Origin: Pseudomonadota bacterium
Lineage (GTDB): Bacteria; Pseudomonadota; Gammaproteobacteria; Burkholderiales; Burkholderiaceae_F
Assembly (NCBI GenBank): GCA_023443095.1
Contig: JAEZVV010000100.1
Location: 6,351 to 70,350 of the forward strand
Direction of reading: 5' to 3'
DNA length: 64,000 bases
Position 1 is the stretch's first letter; the number at the start of each line of letters is the position of its first letter. The position numbers and the translations under genes are program-made. Positions 33,588 through 43,579 of the stretch are shown piece by piece. Under the pieces are notes generated by a model, which was given only the letters and a program-made list of their open reading frames with translations, did not search any database and was not told where the DNA came from.

Positions 33588-36500
33588 TCAGTGCTCCTTG
33601 GCGGCGATGGGTTGGTCGGCAGGCGCCGCCGGCTTGGCGACAAAGAACTTGCGGATCAACACGTAGAACAGCGGCACGAAGAAGATGCACAACACGGTGC
33701 CGGTGATCATCCCGCCCAGCACGCCGATGCCGATCGCATTCTGCGCACCGGAGCCCGCGCCGTTGGCGAGCGCCAGCGGCAACACGCCCAGACCGAAGGC
33801 GAGCGAGGTCATGATGATCGGACGCAGACGCAGCCGTACCGCCTCGATCGCCGCCTCGGTTGCCGATTTGCCCTGCTCCATCAGCTCCTTGGCGAACTCG
33901 ACGATCAGAATCGCGTTTTTCGACGCCAGACCGATGGTGGTCAGCAGACCCACCTGGAAGTAGACGTCGTTGGCCTTGCCGAACAGACCGGCAGCGATCA
34001 GGGCACCGATCACGCCCAGGGGCACGACCAGCATCACGGCCACCGGGATCGACCAGCTTTCATACAAGGCGGCCAGGCACAGGAACACGATCAGCAGCGA
34101 CAAGGCGTAGAGCATCGGCGCCTGCGAGCCACTCATGCGTTCCTGGTAGGACAGACCGGTCCATTCGATGCCGAAGCCCGGCGGCAGCTGCTTGACGAGC
34201 TCTTCCATCACCGCCATCGCTTCGCCGGTGCTCTTGCCCGGCGCCGGCTGGCCCTGGATTTCGACCGCGGGCACGCCGTTGTAGCGCTCGAGGCGCGGCG
34301 AACCGTAGTCCCAGCGCACGCTGGCAAAGCTGCTGAAAGGCACCATCTCGCCCGACTTGTTGCGCACGTACCAGCGGTTCAGGTCTTCGGGCGCCTTGCG
34401 GTACGGCGCGTCGGCCTGCATGTAGACCTTCTTCACGCGGCCGCGGTCGATGAAGTCATTGACGTAGGCGCCGCCCCAGGCCGTGGCCAGGGTGTCGTTG
34501 ATGTCGGCGATCGACAGCCCCAGTGCACCCGCCTTGGCGTGGTCGACTTCGACCCGCAGCTGCGGCGTGTCGTCCTGGCCGTTGGGGCGCACCGCGACCA
34601 GGCGCGGGTCCTTGGCCGCCAGCCCGAGCAACTGGTTGCGTGCGGCGATCAGGGCTTCGTGACCCAAGCCGGCACGGTCCTGCAGGAACAGGTTGAAGCC
34701 CCCCGCCGTGCCGAGCTCGATCACCGCCGGCGGCGCGAAGGCAAACGCCATCGCGTCGCGGATCTGGCTGAAAGCGCCCATCGCGCGACCGGCGATCGAT
34801 TTCACGTCGCTGCCGGGTGCCGTGCGTTCGTCCCAGTCCTTGAGGTTGACGAAGGCGATGGCGTTGTTCTGGCCGCGGCCGCTGAAACTGAAACCCGACA
34901 CCACGAACAGGCCTTCGACCGTGTCCTTCTCGTTTTCAAGGAAGTGGTGCTCGACGGTGTCGAGCACCGGCTTGGCTCGTTCGGCAGTGGCGCCGGCCGG
35001 CAGCATGACCTGGGCAAACAGGACGCCCTGGTCTTCGTCGGGCAGGAAGCCGGTGGGCAGGCGCATGAAACCGAAGGCCACCGCGGCGACGAAGGCGCCG
35101 TAGATCACCATGAAACGTACGCTGCGCCGGGTCATGCCGCGCACCGCGCTCTGGGCGCCGTGGCTGGTCTGCTCGAAGCGCTGGTTGAACCAGCCGAAGA
35201 AGCCGCGCTCGCCGTGGTGGTGGCCCTTCTCGATCGGCTTGAGGATGGTCGCGCACAGGGCGGGCGTGAGGATCAGGGCGACCAACACCGACAGCGCCAT
35301 GGCGGCGACGATGGTGATCGAGAACTGGCGGTAGATCACGCCGGTCGAACCGCCGAAGAAAGCCATCGGCACGAACACGGCCGACAGCACCAGGGCAATG
35401 CCCACCAGCGCGCCGGTGATCTGACCCATCGACTTGCGGGTGGCTTCCTTGGGCGAGAGACCTTCCTCGCTCATCACGCGCTCGACGTTTTCGACCACCA
35501 CGATGGCGTCGTCGACCAAGAGGCCGATCGCCAGCACCATCGCAAACATGGTGAGCGTGTTGATCGAGAAGCCGAACGCCGCCAGCACCCCGAAAGTGCC
35601 CAGCAGAACCACCGGCACCGCGATCGTCGGAATCAGGGTGGCGCGGAAGTTCTGCAGGAACAGATACATCACCAGCACGACCAGCACGATCGCTTCGAGC
35701 AGGGTCTTGATCACTTCCTCGATCGAGATCCGCACGAAAGGCGTGGTGTCGTAGGCGATCACCGACTTCATTCCGGTCGGGAAGTACTGCTCGAGTTTCG
35801 CCAGCTCTTCCTTGACCTTGGCGGCGGTGGCCAGGGCGTTGGCTCCGGTCGAGAGCTTGATCGCCACGCCGGCCGACGGCTTGCCGTTGTAGCGCGAGCT
35901 GGCCTCGTAACTCTCGTTGCCGATCTCGACCCGCGCCACGTCGCGCAGACGCACCGCCGAACCGTCGGCCGTGGTCTTAAGCAGGATCGCCTCGAACTGC
36001 TCGGGGCGTTCGAGACGGGTCTGGGCGGTGATGGTGGCGTTGAGCTGGGTGCCGGGAACGGCCGGCAGGCCGCCGATCTGGCCGACCGAGACCTGGGCGT
36101 TCTGCGCCCGGATCGCCGCCATCACGTCCTGCGTGCTGAGCTTGTAGTTGTTGAGCTTGGACGGGTCGAGCCAGATCCGCATCGAATACTGGCCGCCGAA
36201 GACCTGGATCTCGCCCACGCCGTTGATACGGCTGAGCGGGTCCTGGACGTTGGTCGAGACGTAGTCGGCAAGGTCGACCCCCTGCATCGAGCCGTCCTCA
36301 GAGATGAAGCCGACCACCATCAGGAAGCTGGCCGAACTCTTGTTCACCTGGACCCCGAGCCGCTGCACTTCCTGCGGCAGCATCGGGGTGGCCGAGGCAA
36401 GCTTGTTCTGGACCTGGACCTGGGCGATGTCGGGGTTGGTCCCCGCCTTGAACGTTAGGGTGATTTCGACCAGACCCGCGCTGTCGCTCGCCGAGCGCAT

Positions 36501-36731
36501 ATAGGTCAGGCCGTCGAGACCCTTCATCTGCTGCTCGATCACCTGGGTGACGGTGTCCTGCAGCGTCTTGGCGTTGGCGCCCGGGTAGCTCGCGCGGATC
36601 GAGACTTCCGGCGGCGCGATGGTCGGGTACTGGGAAACCGGCAGACCCAGGATCGAGAGGGTGCCCGCCAGCATGATGACGATGGCGATCACCCACGCGA
36701 AGATGGGCCGATCAATAAAGAAACGTGCCAT
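33588..36731 (-). CDS. RND multidrug pump, AcrB/MexB type (HAE1)
   Basis: Proton-driven inner-membrane drug pump of 1047 residues, the family length. It starts MARFFIDRPIFAWVIAIVIMLAG, then QVTQVIEQQMKGLDGL. The central helix pair has GLLVDDAIVVVENVER, the Asp-Asp proton relay. Large periplasmic loops include VNDFIDRGRVKKVYMQAD. HAE1 pumps export drugs, bile acids and solvents. Second gene of the adaptor-pump-channel operon; no frameshift seen. Confidence 0.96.
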   Translation of the reverse strand: MARFFIDRPIFAWVIAIVIMLAGTLSILGLPVSQYPTIAPPEVSIRASYPGANAKTLQDTVTQVIEQQMKGLDGLTYMRSASDSAGLVEITLTFKAGTNPDIAQVQVQNKLASATPMLPQEVQRLGVQVNKSSASFLMVVGFISEDGSMQGVDLADYVSTNVQDPLSRINGVGEIQVFGGQYSMRIWLDPSKLNNYKLSTQDVMAAIRAQNAQVSVGQIGGLPAVPGTQLNATITAQTRLERPEQFEAILLKTTADGSAVRLRDVARVEIGNESYEASSRYNGKPSAGVAIKLSTGANALATAAKVKEELAKLEQYFPTGMKSVIAYDTTPFVRISIEEVIKTLLEAIVLVVLVMYLFLQNFRATLIPTIAVPVVLLGTFGVLAAFGFSINTLTMFAMVLAIGLLVDDAIVVVENVERVMSEEGLSPKEATRKSMGQITGALVGIALVLSAVFVPMAFFGGSTGVIYRQFSITIVAAMALSVLVALILTPALCATILKPIEKGHHHGERGFFGWFNQRFEQTSHGAQSAVRGMTRRSVRFMVIYGAFVAAVAFGFMRLPTGFLPDEDQGVLFAQVMLPAGATAERAKPVLDTVEHHFLENEKDTVEGLFVVSGFSFSGRGQNNAIAFVNLKDWDERTAPGSDVKSIAGRAMGAFSQIRDAMAFAFAPPAVIELGTAGGFNLFLQDRAGLGHEALIAARNQLLGLAAKDPRLVAVRPNGQDDTPQLRVEVDHAKAGALGLSIADINDTLATAWGGAYVNDFIDRGRVKKVYMQADAPYRKAPEDLNRWYVRNKSGEMVPFSSFASVRWDYGSPRLERYNGVPAVEIQGQPAPGKSTGEAMAVMEELVKQLPPGFGIEWTGLSYQERMSGSQAPMLYALSLLIVFLCLAALYESWSIPVAVMLVVPLGVIGALIAAGLFGKANDVYFQVGLLTTIGLASKNAILIVEFAKELMEQGKSATEAAIEAVRLRLRPIIMTSLAFGLGVLPLALANGAGSGAQNAIGIGVLGGMITGTVLCIFFVPLFYVLIRKFFVAKPAAPADQPIAAKEH

Positions 36732-36752
36732 GGTGTTGCTCTCCCGCGGCGC

Positions 36753-37940
36753 TTATTTGCCGGCGGCGGCGGGGGCCGCAGCGGCAGCCGCCGGAGCCGC
36801 GGCCGCGGCGATCCGCACCGGGGCGCCCGGCCGGATCTTCTGCAGACCTTCGACGATGACGCGTTCACCCGCCTTGAGGCCTTCGCTCACCAGCCACTGG
36901 TCGCCCACGGTGCGCTTGGCCTTGACCGGGCGTACCGCCACCTTGTTTTCGGCGTCGACCACGTAGACCGAGGCATTGCCGCGGCCGTCGCGCATCAGGG
37001 CCGGCTGCGGCACCAGGATGGCGGACTCGCGCACGCCTTCTTCCAGCACGGCGCGCACGTACATGCCCGGCAGCAGTTCCTGCTTGGGGTTGGGGAAGAC
37101 CGCCCTCAGGGTGACCGCACCGGTACCGGGGTCGACCGTCACGTCGGAGAACTGCAGCTTGCCGGTGGCGGCGTAAGTGCTGCCGTCCTCGAGCAGGAGC
37201 TTGACGCTCGCCTGGTTGGCGCCGGCGCTCTTCAGGCGGCCCTCGGCCCAGTCGCGCTTCAAGCGCAGCAGGTCGGTACTCGACTGCGTGACGTCGACGT
37301 AGATCGGGTCGAGCTGCTGCACGGTGGCCAGCACCTGTTGTTGGTTGGCGGTCAGCAGCGCCCCCGGGGTCACCATCGAGCGGCCGATGCGGCCGGCGAT
37401 CGGTGCAGTGATCGAGGTGTAGTCGAGGTTGATCTTGGCGGTCTTGAGCGCGGCGCGGGCGGCGGCCACTTCGGCCTCGCTCTGCTTCAGGCGGGCCTGT
37501 GCGTCGTCGTTGGCCTGCTGGCTGACGGCGTTGATCTTCACCAGTTCGGCGTGGCGGGCGGCCGCCAGCTTGGCCACTTCCAGATTGGCCTCGGCCTTGG
37601 CCAGCACGGCGGCGGCACTGTCGACCTGGGCCTGGTAACTCGCCGGATCGATCTGGTAGAGCTTGGTCCCGGCCTTGACGTCACCGCCTTCGGTGAAAAG
37701 GCGCTGCTGCAGGATGCCGCTGACCTGAGGCCGCACTTCGGCCACCTTGTAGGGCAAAGTCCGCCCCGCCAGCTCGTTGGTGAGCGCCAGGGGCTTGGGC
37801 TGGACCTCGACCACTTTGACTTCCGGCGCCGGTCGCTCTCCTGGGGCTGCGGCTTGCGGTTTGCCGCAGGCGCCCAGGACCAGCGCGGCCATCACCGCGG
37901 CGGTCAGCGCAGCCGGCTTCAGAAATGCTTGCGATCTCAT
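36753..37940 (-). CDS. RND periplasmic adaptor (MexA/AcrA type)
   Basis: A 395-residue lipoprotein (lipobox LVLGAC) linking pump and channel. Order: lipoyl half (VRPQVSGILQQRLFTEGGDVKAGTKLYQID), helical hairpin (AVLAKAEANLEVAKLAAARHAELVKINAVSQQA), second lipoyl half (APIAGRIGRSMVTPGALL) and beta-barrel/proximal domains. The C-terminus is a run of Ala and Pro. First gene of the operon, with a TetR-type palindrome 55-70 bases upstream. Confidence 0.95.
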   Translation of the reverse strand: MRSQAFLKPAALTAAVMAALVLGACGKPQAAAPGERPAPEVKVVEVQPKPLALTNELAGRTLPYKVAEVRPQVSGILQQRLFTEGGDVKAGTKLYQIDPASYQAQVDSAAAVLAKAEANLEVAKLAAARHAELVKINAVSQQANDDAQARLKQSEAEVAAARAALKTAKINLDYTSITAPIAGRIGRSMVTPGALLTANQQQVLATVQQLDPIYVDVTQSSTDLLRLKRDWAEGRLKSAGANQASVKLLLEDGSTYAATGKLQFSDVTVDPGTGAVTLRAVFPNPKQELLPGMYVRAVLEEGVRESAILVPQPALMRDGRGNASVYVVDAENKVAVRPVKAKRTVGDQWLVSEGLKAGERVIVEGLQKIRPGAPVRIAAAAAPAAAAAAPAAAGK

Positions 37941-37994
37941 CCACTTCTCCTTGTTCGGTAGCGTCAAATCAGGGGCGCAAGAGGGCACCATATC

Positions 37995-38010
37995 CTGAAT
38001 GAACGTTCAG
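37995..38010. promoter_or_regulatory. TetR-type operator of the efflux operon
   Basis: CTGAATGAACGTTCAG contains the perfect palindrome TGAACGTTCA (38000-38009). It lies 60 bases upstream of the adaptor start. TetR repressors of RND operons commonly bind such TGAACG-type palindromes. Confidence 0.75.
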
Positions 38011-38109
38011 TCTGGATTCTAGCCTAATTTGGGTTGATGCAAGCCAGCCCGGAGCCCATGCCCCGGAACCAGTAGGGGAATCCCGCCGGCCGGCTCCGGC
38101 AGAGCGGCC

Positions 38110-39351
38110 TCAGCGGGGCGTCAGAAGCTCGAGCAGGGTGCGCGCCACCACCTGGGTGGCGCGGCGCAGATCGGCCAGCGCCACGTGTTCGTCGGCGCGT
38201 TTGGCGTTGGCTTCGAGCACGGTGCGCGGACCGGCGCCGTAAATCACGGCCGGGATGCCGTGTTCGCCGTACAGCCGGGCGTCGGTATACAGCGGCGAGC
38301 CGCCGGCGGGGATGGGAACGCCAAACACCAGTTCGCCATGGCGCTGGATCGCCGCGACCAGGTCGGCATTGCCCGCCAGCGGCCGGAGCGGCCGCGCCAG
38401 CAGCAGGCGCTTGACCTCGACCCGGATGCCGGCCAGCGGCGCCAGGGTCGATTCGATCAGATCGCGCAGCCCGGCCTCGACCGCGACCGGGTCTTCCTCG
38501 GGAATCAGGCGCCGGTCGAGCTTGAGGCCAACGACGCCGGGAACCACGTTGGTGTTGGTGCCGCCGTCGATCCGCCCCACCACCAGGGTCGGATGGGCAA
38601 TGCCGGGCACCTGCGAACGCTGTTGCTTGAGCGGGCCGTCGGCATGGGCGTAAAGCGCGGTGAGCAGGGTATTGGCAGCGCGCAGCGCGTCGACGCCGGT
38701 GTCGGGGAAGCCGGCGTGGGCCGACCGGCCATGCAGCAGGACTTCCAACTGCAGGCAGCCGTTGTGCGCGGTGACCACCTGGTAGCTGAAGCCGGCGGCA
38801 ATCAGCAGGTCGGGCCGGCTCAGGCCGCGTTCGAGCAGGCGCCCGGGGCCGAGCTGGCCGCCGAACTCCTCGTCGTAGGTGAAATGCAGCTCGACGGCTC
38901 CGGCGAGCGGGACGTCGAGCGCCTCGAGCGCCCGCAGCGCGAAGGTGTAGGTGGCGAAATCGCTCTTGCTTACCGCCGCAGCGCGGCCGTAAAGCTGGCC
39001 GTCGACGATCTCGCCCCCGTAGGGGGCGCGGCTCCAGCCCTCGCCCGGGGGCACCACGTCGCCATGGGCGTTGAGGGCGATGGTCGGGCCCCCGTCGGCC
39101 CAGCGCCGGCGCACGATCAGATTGGTGATCGACTGCAATCCCTGTGCCCCGGCTTCGGCGGCCGGCACCGGATCGGCCTCGGCAACCAGCCCCATCGCCG
39201 CCAGCAGGGCGGCGGTGCGTTCGGCATGAGGCGCGTTGTTCCCCGGCGGCGTGTCGGTGGGCACGCGCACCAGCGCCTGCAGGAACTCCACTTCTTCGTT
39301 GAAGTGCTGGTCGACCCAGGCGTCGAGACGGTCAAAAAGATGGGTATTCAT
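38110..39351 (-). CDS. M20-family metallopeptidase (ArgE/DapE-like)
   Basis: A 413-residue zinc hydrolase. Metal and catalytic landmarks: LNAHGDVVPPGEGW (HxD), the catalytic pair in HFTYDEEFGGQLGPG, and HGRSAHAGFPDTG in the dimerisation domain. M20 enzymes deacylate N-acyl amino acids or cleave dipeptides. Substrate not deducible. Single gene, with the chemoreceptor 96 bases upstream on the same strand. Confidence 0.88.
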   Translation of the reverse strand: MNTHLFDRLDAWVDQHFNEEVEFLQALVRVPTDTPPGNNAPHAERTAALLAAMGLVAEADPVPAAEAGAQGLQSITNLIVRRRWADGGPTIALNAHGDVVPPGEGWSRAPYGGEIVDGQLYGRAAAVSKSDFATYTFALRALEALDVPLAGAVELHFTYDEEFGGQLGPGRLLERGLSRPDLLIAAGFSYQVVTAHNGCLQLEVLLHGRSAHAGFPDTGVDALRAANTLLTALYAHADGPLKQQRSQVPGIAHPTLVVGRIDGGTNTNVVPGVVGLKLDRRLIPEEDPVAVEAGLRDLIESTLAPLAGIRVEVKRLLLARPLRPLAGNADLVAAIQRHGELVFGVPIPAGGSPLYTDARLYGEHGIPAVIYGAGPRTVLEANAKRADEHVALADLRRATQVVARTLLELLTPR

Positions 39352-39446
39352 GCCTGCGCTGTCAGGGCGACAGCGCAGTCGGCCCCGCGCCCGGCCCGCC
39401 CGGGATTCTATTCGACGCGGGGAACGTGGGTTTTACCGCCCGCCGC

Positions 39447-41135
39447 TCAGAACTCGGTCCACTCGCCGACTCCGCCCGCCGCAGCGGGCTGGGCGGCCGG
39501 GGCCGCTGGCACCGCTTTGACCGGCGCCTTCACTTCCGGCTTGGACGACCGCACCGCGGCAGCGGGCGCCTTCGGGCGCGCGCTCGAACTCGCGCCCGCT
39601 CCGCGCAGCTTGAAGCGCGCCACCGCAGCATCGAGCGCCAGCGCCTGGTCCTTCAGGCTCGACGCGGCCGCGGCGGACTGCTCGACCAGGGCCGCGTTCT
39701 GCTGGGTCATCTGGTCGAGCGTCGCCACCGCCTGGTTGACCTGCGAGATGCCGGCGCTTTGCTCCTGCGTGCCGGCAGTGATCTCGGCCATCAGGTCGGT
39801 CACTCGTTTCACCTGCGCCACGATGTCGTCCATGGTCCGGCCCGCTTCCTGCACTTGCGAGGCACCCATGCCGACCTTCTGCGTCGAATCTTCGATCAGG
39901 CTCTTGATCTCTTTGGCCGCCTGCGCGCTGCGCTGCGCCAGGCTGCGCACTTCGCCCGCCACCACGGCAAAGCCGCGGCCCTGTTCGCCCGCGCGCGCCG
40001 CCTCGACCGCGGCATTGAGCGCCAGGATGTTGGTCTGGAAGGCGATGCCGTCGATCACGCCGATGATGTCGGCAATCTGACGACTGGCCGCGCTGATCTC
40101 GTCCATGGTCGAGACCACCTGTCCCACCACCACCCCGCCGCGCCCGGCCACGCCGGACGCCGCCGCCGCCAGTTGGTTCGCCTGCTGCGCCGCGCTGGCG
40201 CTCGAGGCCACCGTGCTGGTCAACTCGTCCATCGCCGCCGCGGTCTCCTGCAGGTTGGCCGCCTGCGCTTCGGTGCGCGATGAGAGGTCCTGGTTGCCGA
40301 CCGCGATTTCGCCGCTGGCGGTCGAAATCGACTCGACCGCATGGCGTACTGAGGCAAGGGTGGTATTCAGGCCCGTCTGCATCTGCCCGATCGCCGCGAC
40401 CAGGCTGGCCTCGGCCCCGGCCGGCACCACGATGGTCTGCTGCAGGTTGCCATCGGCGATCTGGCGCAACACGTCGCGCACTTCGGCCGGGTCGCCGCCG
40501 AGTTCGGCGTTCACCGTGCGCCGCAGCCACAGCACCAGCACCAGCGCTGCCAGCGCTGCCAGCGCCGCCAGCGCGGTCGCGATCAAGGTGGCGCGTTCGG
40601 CGCTCGCCACTTCGCGGCGCCCGACTTCGGCCGACGCCGCCGACGCGGCTTTCTGCGCTTCGAGGATCTTGTCCTTGAGCTCCCGCCACAGCGGCGTCTC
40701 GAGCGAGTTCATCAGGGCCGCCGCCGCCATCATGTCGGTCTTGGCGACCGCGACCACCTTGGCGATCGCCTCGGCGCGCTTGGGGCCGAGTTCGTCGATC
40801 GCGCTCAGAGTCGCCAACTGGCCGAGCTGCGAGGTGCTGGCGCGGGCCGCGGCAAGCGCTTCCTGGTAGTCCGACTGCGCCTGCGCCAGATTCTTGTGCC
40901 CGCGTTCGTTGGCCGGGTCGAGCACGATGTTGCGCAGCGCCTGCCCCTGCTGCAGGCCCTGGGCGTACATCTCGGCCACCGCGACTTCGTGCGCCACTTC
41001 GCGCTGCAAGAGGTGACCAAAACTGTCGGACGCCGCCCTCAGGCTGGACACCGCAACAATCAAGGCGCAGATGACCACACCCGCCTGGATGGCAAAGGCC
41101 AGCAACAGCTTTCGATCAAACCGCAAGTTCTTCAT
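39447..41135 (-). CDS. methyl-accepting chemotaxis protein
   Basis: A 562-residue transmembrane receptor. Helix 1 at 9-30, four-helix-bundle sensor to about 190, helix 2 at 187-205, HAMP (LRRTVNAELGGDPAEVRDVLRQIADGNL), then the signalling coiled coil with tip IDGIAFQTNILALNAAVEAARAGEQGRGFAVVA. The very C-terminus, EWTEF, after an Ala/Pro-rich linker, is an xWxxF pentapeptide that tethers CheR/CheB in other receptors. The sensor type suggests small-ligand sensing. No che genes adjoin. Confidence 0.93.
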   Translation of the reverse strand: MKNLRFDRKLLLAFAIQAGVVICALIVAVSSLRAASDSFGHLLQREVAHEVAVAEMYAQGLQQGQALRNIVLDPANERGHKNLAQAQSDYQEALAAARASTSQLGQLATLSAIDELGPKRAEAIAKVVAVAKTDMMAAAALMNSLETPLWRELKDKILEAQKAASAASAEVGRREVASAERATLIATALAALAALAALVLVLWLRRTVNAELGGDPAEVRDVLRQIADGNLQQTIVVPAGAEASLVAAIGQMQTGLNTTLASVRHAVESISTASGEIAVGNQDLSSRTEAQAANLQETAAAMDELTSTVASSASAAQQANQLAAAASGVAGRGGVVVGQVVSTMDEISAASRQIADIIGVIDGIAFQTNILALNAAVEAARAGEQGRGFAVVAGEVRSLAQRSAQAAKEIKSLIEDSTQKVGMGASQVQEAGRTMDDIVAQVKRVTDLMAEITAGTQEQSAGISQVNQAVATLDQMTQQNAALVEQSAAAASSLKDQALALDAAVARFKLRGAGASSSARPKAPAAAVRSSKPEVKAPVKAVPAAPAAQPAAAGGVGEWTEF

Positions 41136-41549
41136 GGAAACCGTGTTCAGGACAGTGGGATCAGGCCGGAAAATCGTTCGGCCTTGCGCCGGGTTCCCGC
41201 GGGCGCCCGGGCCGGAGCGAAACCGCCAGTCAATGGCGCTCTCCTGGCAGCTATCGACGCAGCCGACTGGATCTGTAGGCATTCTCCCTGCCGCATACAG
41301 GGGCTTCTTCCGAACGGCAGGCCAGCGCTGCGCCAGGCAGCAGCTTGACGCCGGTCAGTCCTTGGAGCGGAGCGGCGCCGCGGCCCGATCGAGGCTTCGC
41401 GCCGCCGGACCGAGCCGGCCAGAGCGGGGCTTGGCCGTTTCGTCCCCGCGGCGAGCGCGATCCGGGGCCCGCTACACGCTTTCCCGGGCAAGCCGGCGCT
41501 GCCCGCGCTTCCTAGAATGGCGGCCTGCCCACGGGCTCATGGCCTAGCG
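41136..41549. other. 414-base gap between chemoreceptor and MarC gene
   Basis: No convincing coding frame. A short stem AGGCCG/CGGCCT lies at 41163-41184 near the receptor start, and another imperfect hairpin surrounds 41274-41301. I saw no riboswitch consensus (including GEMM c-di-GMP type). Presumably it holds both divergent promoters. Confidence 0.5.
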
Positions 41550-42194
41550 ATGTTCGAAAGCCTCTATCTGCAATACCTGTTCGGCGGCGTGATCAGCCTG
41601 ATCGTGATCACCAACCCGCTCTCGAAGATCCCGCTCTTCATCAGCCTCACCCAGGGCATGAGCGAGCCACGCCGGGCGCAGCAAGCCAAGATGGCCTGCA
41701 TCTACGCCGCCGCGGTGATGGCGGTGAGCCTGCTGGCGGGCAACCTGATCCTGGCCTTCTTCGGCATCTCTTACGGCGCGCTGCGCATCGCCGGCGGCTT
41801 CGTGGTCGCGGTGATCGGCTACCAGATGATGTTCATGGAGAAGGACGCCAGCGGCCATGCCGACCTGCGCCGATCGAAGGAGGACTACTCCTTCTTCCCG
41901 ATCGCGATGCCGGGCATCAGCGGCCCCGGCACGATTGCGGTGGTGATCGGCCTGTCGACCGAAATCGCCGAACTGCCCATGCCTTCTCAGGTGGTGGCAC
42001 TGCTCATGACCGGCCTGGCGATTGTCATCACCTGCGTCGGCATCTGGCTGGTGCTCAAGTCCGCCGACGTGATCGCCAGCAAGCTCGGCCGCTCCGGCAA
42101 CGCCGTCCTGTCCAAGCTGATGGGTTTCCTGCTGATCTGCATCGGCGTCCAGTTCATGGGCTCGGGCGTGCGCACCTTCATGGCCGGCTCGTAA
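41550..42194 (+). CDS. MarC-family membrane protein (YhgN-like)
   Basis: A 214-residue membrane protein with six hydrophobic segments; FGGVISLIVITNPLSKIPLFISLTQGMS and SFFPIAMPGISGPGTIAVVIGLS are the family motifs. The sequence is close to the common MarC/YhgN group, unlike the divergent paralogue at 18678. Function of the family is unknown. The ATG at 41550 follows the in-frame stop and precedes the convergent symporter gene by 6 bases at its 3' end. Confidence 0.9.
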   Translation: MFESLYLQYLFGGVISLIVITNPLSKIPLFISLTQGMSEPRRAQQAKMACIYAAAVMAVSLLAGNLILAFFGISYGALRIAGGFVVAVIGYQMMFMEKDASGHADLRRSKEDYSFFPIAMPGISGPGTIAVVIGLSTEIAELPMPSQVVALLMTGLAIVITCVGIWLVLKSADVIASKLGRSGNAVLSKLMGFLLICIGVQFMGSGVRTFMAGS

Positions 42195-42200
42195 GCGCGG

Positions 42201-43514
42201 CTACAGGTTCCACACCAGGATCAGGCCGATCAAGAGCGGCGCGGCGACCCGGCAAGTCCACTTCATGCCGGTGGCAAGCGCCGCCGGCAACTCCAGTTCG
42301 GCCTGCACCGCCGGCCACAGCTTCCAGCCCGCAAACAGCGCCGTGCCTATGCCGCCCAGCGGCAGCAGCACGTTGCTGGCGGCGTAGTCCATCAGCTCGA
42401 ACACGTTGCGGCCGGCGAACTTGTATTCGCCCAGCACCCCGAAGGACAGGGCTGCCGGCACCCCGGCCAGGAACACCAGTCCGCCGACGATCAAGGTGGC
42501 GCGGCGGCGGTCGATACCCCATTCGTCGATCGGCAGCACCACGATCAGCTCGAGCATCGACACCGAAGACGTCAGCGCCGCAAACAGCAGCAGGGCAAAA
42601 AAGGCGATGGCGAAGCCCTGGCCGAAAGGCAGGTGATTGAACACCACCGGCATGGTCATATAAGTGAGGCCGGGGCCGGCCGCGGCTTCGAGCCCAAACG
42701 CCGCCACCGCCGGGAAGATCATCAGTCCAGCCAGCACCGAGGTCAGCGTGGTCAGTCCGCACACCCACAGCGCCGAGCTGGCGAGCTTGACCTCGCGCTC
42801 GAGGTAGGAGCCGTAGGCCAGCATGCAACCCGCACCAACCGAAAGCGAAAAGAAGGCCAGGCCCAGGGCGTCGACCAGCATCGCCGGGGTGAGCTTGGAA
42901 AAATCGGGGGCGAGGAACTGCGCCACCCCGCTCGCCGCACCCGGCAGCGTCAGCGAGCGGGCGATCAGCACCAGCATCAGGATGAAAAGCGCCGGCATCA
43001 GCAGCTTGCCCAGGCGTTCGATGCCGGCTTTCACCCCCGCCATCACCACGCCGAGCGTGAGGGCCATAAAAATCGCGTGGGTGATCACCGGCTCGGTCGG
43101 GCTGCCGATGTATTGCCCGAACAGCGCTCCCAGCACCTGCGGATCCTGGCTCATCACCCGGCCGTCGAAGGCTCGCAGCAGATAACCCAGGGTCCAGCCG
43201 CCCACCACGCTGTAGAAGCTCAGCACCAGGAAGCCCGCCACCACGCCGGCGTAGCCCACCAGCGGCCAGGCGCCGCCGCCCAGGCGGCGGAACGCGCTCA
43301 CCGCGCCGCAGCGGGCGTGGCGGCCGATGGCGAACTCGGCCAGCATCAGAGCGATGCCCAAGGTGAAGGTAAGGGCGACGAAAACGAGCAGGAAGACGCC
43401 GCCGCCGTTGACGGCAGTGACATAGGGGAACTTCCAGATCGAACCGAGACCAACCGTGGCGCCGACCGAGGCGAGGATGAAGCCGAGGCGGGAGCCCCAT
43501 TGCGAACGTTTCAT
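42201..43514 (-). CDS. sodium:neurotransmitter symporter-family (NSS) transporter
   Basis: A 437-residue Na+-coupled transporter of the LeuT fold: SRLGFILASVGATVGLGSIWKFPY is the family's unwound helix 1 with sodium-site residues, followed by GGGVFLLVFVALTFTLGIALMLAEF. Bacterial NSS members transport amino acids such as tryptophan, tyrosine or leucine. It lies 65 bases after xdhC on the same strand, so may be co-transcribed with xanthine dehydrogenase. Substrate unknown. Confidence 0.92.
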   Translation of the reverse strand: MKRSQWGSRLGFILASVGATVGLGSIWKFPYVTAVNGGGVFLLVFVALTFTLGIALMLAEFAIGRHARCGAVSAFRRLGGGAWPLVGYAGVVAGFLVLSFYSVVGGWTLGYLLRAFDGRVMSQDPQVLGALFGQYIGSPTEPVITHAIFMALTLGVVMAGVKAGIERLGKLLMPALFILMLVLIARSLTLPGAASGVAQFLAPDFSKLTPAMLVDALGLAFFSLSVGAGCMLAYGSYLEREVKLASSALWVCGLTTLTSVLAGLMIFPAVAAFGLEAAAGPGLTYMTMPVVFNHLPFGQGFAIAFFALLLFAALTSSVSMLELIVVLPIDEWGIDRRRATLIVGGLVFLAGVPAALSFGVLGEYKFAGRNVFELMDYAASNVLLPLGGIGTALFAGWKLWPAVQAELELPAALATGMKWTCRVAAPLLIGLILVWNL

Positions 43515-43579
43515 GAAATCTCTTTTATCAGCCCGGGCGCCCCACCCCGGCGCGCGGACGGCGCGCCGGCTGACTCGAA

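Noticed and set aside
33525..36458. 977-codon open frame on the forward strand opposite the RND pump
   Set aside because: Antisense artefact of GC-rich coding DNA: repetitive His/Arg/Gly/Asp composition and no domain; the reverse-strand pump is beyond doubt.
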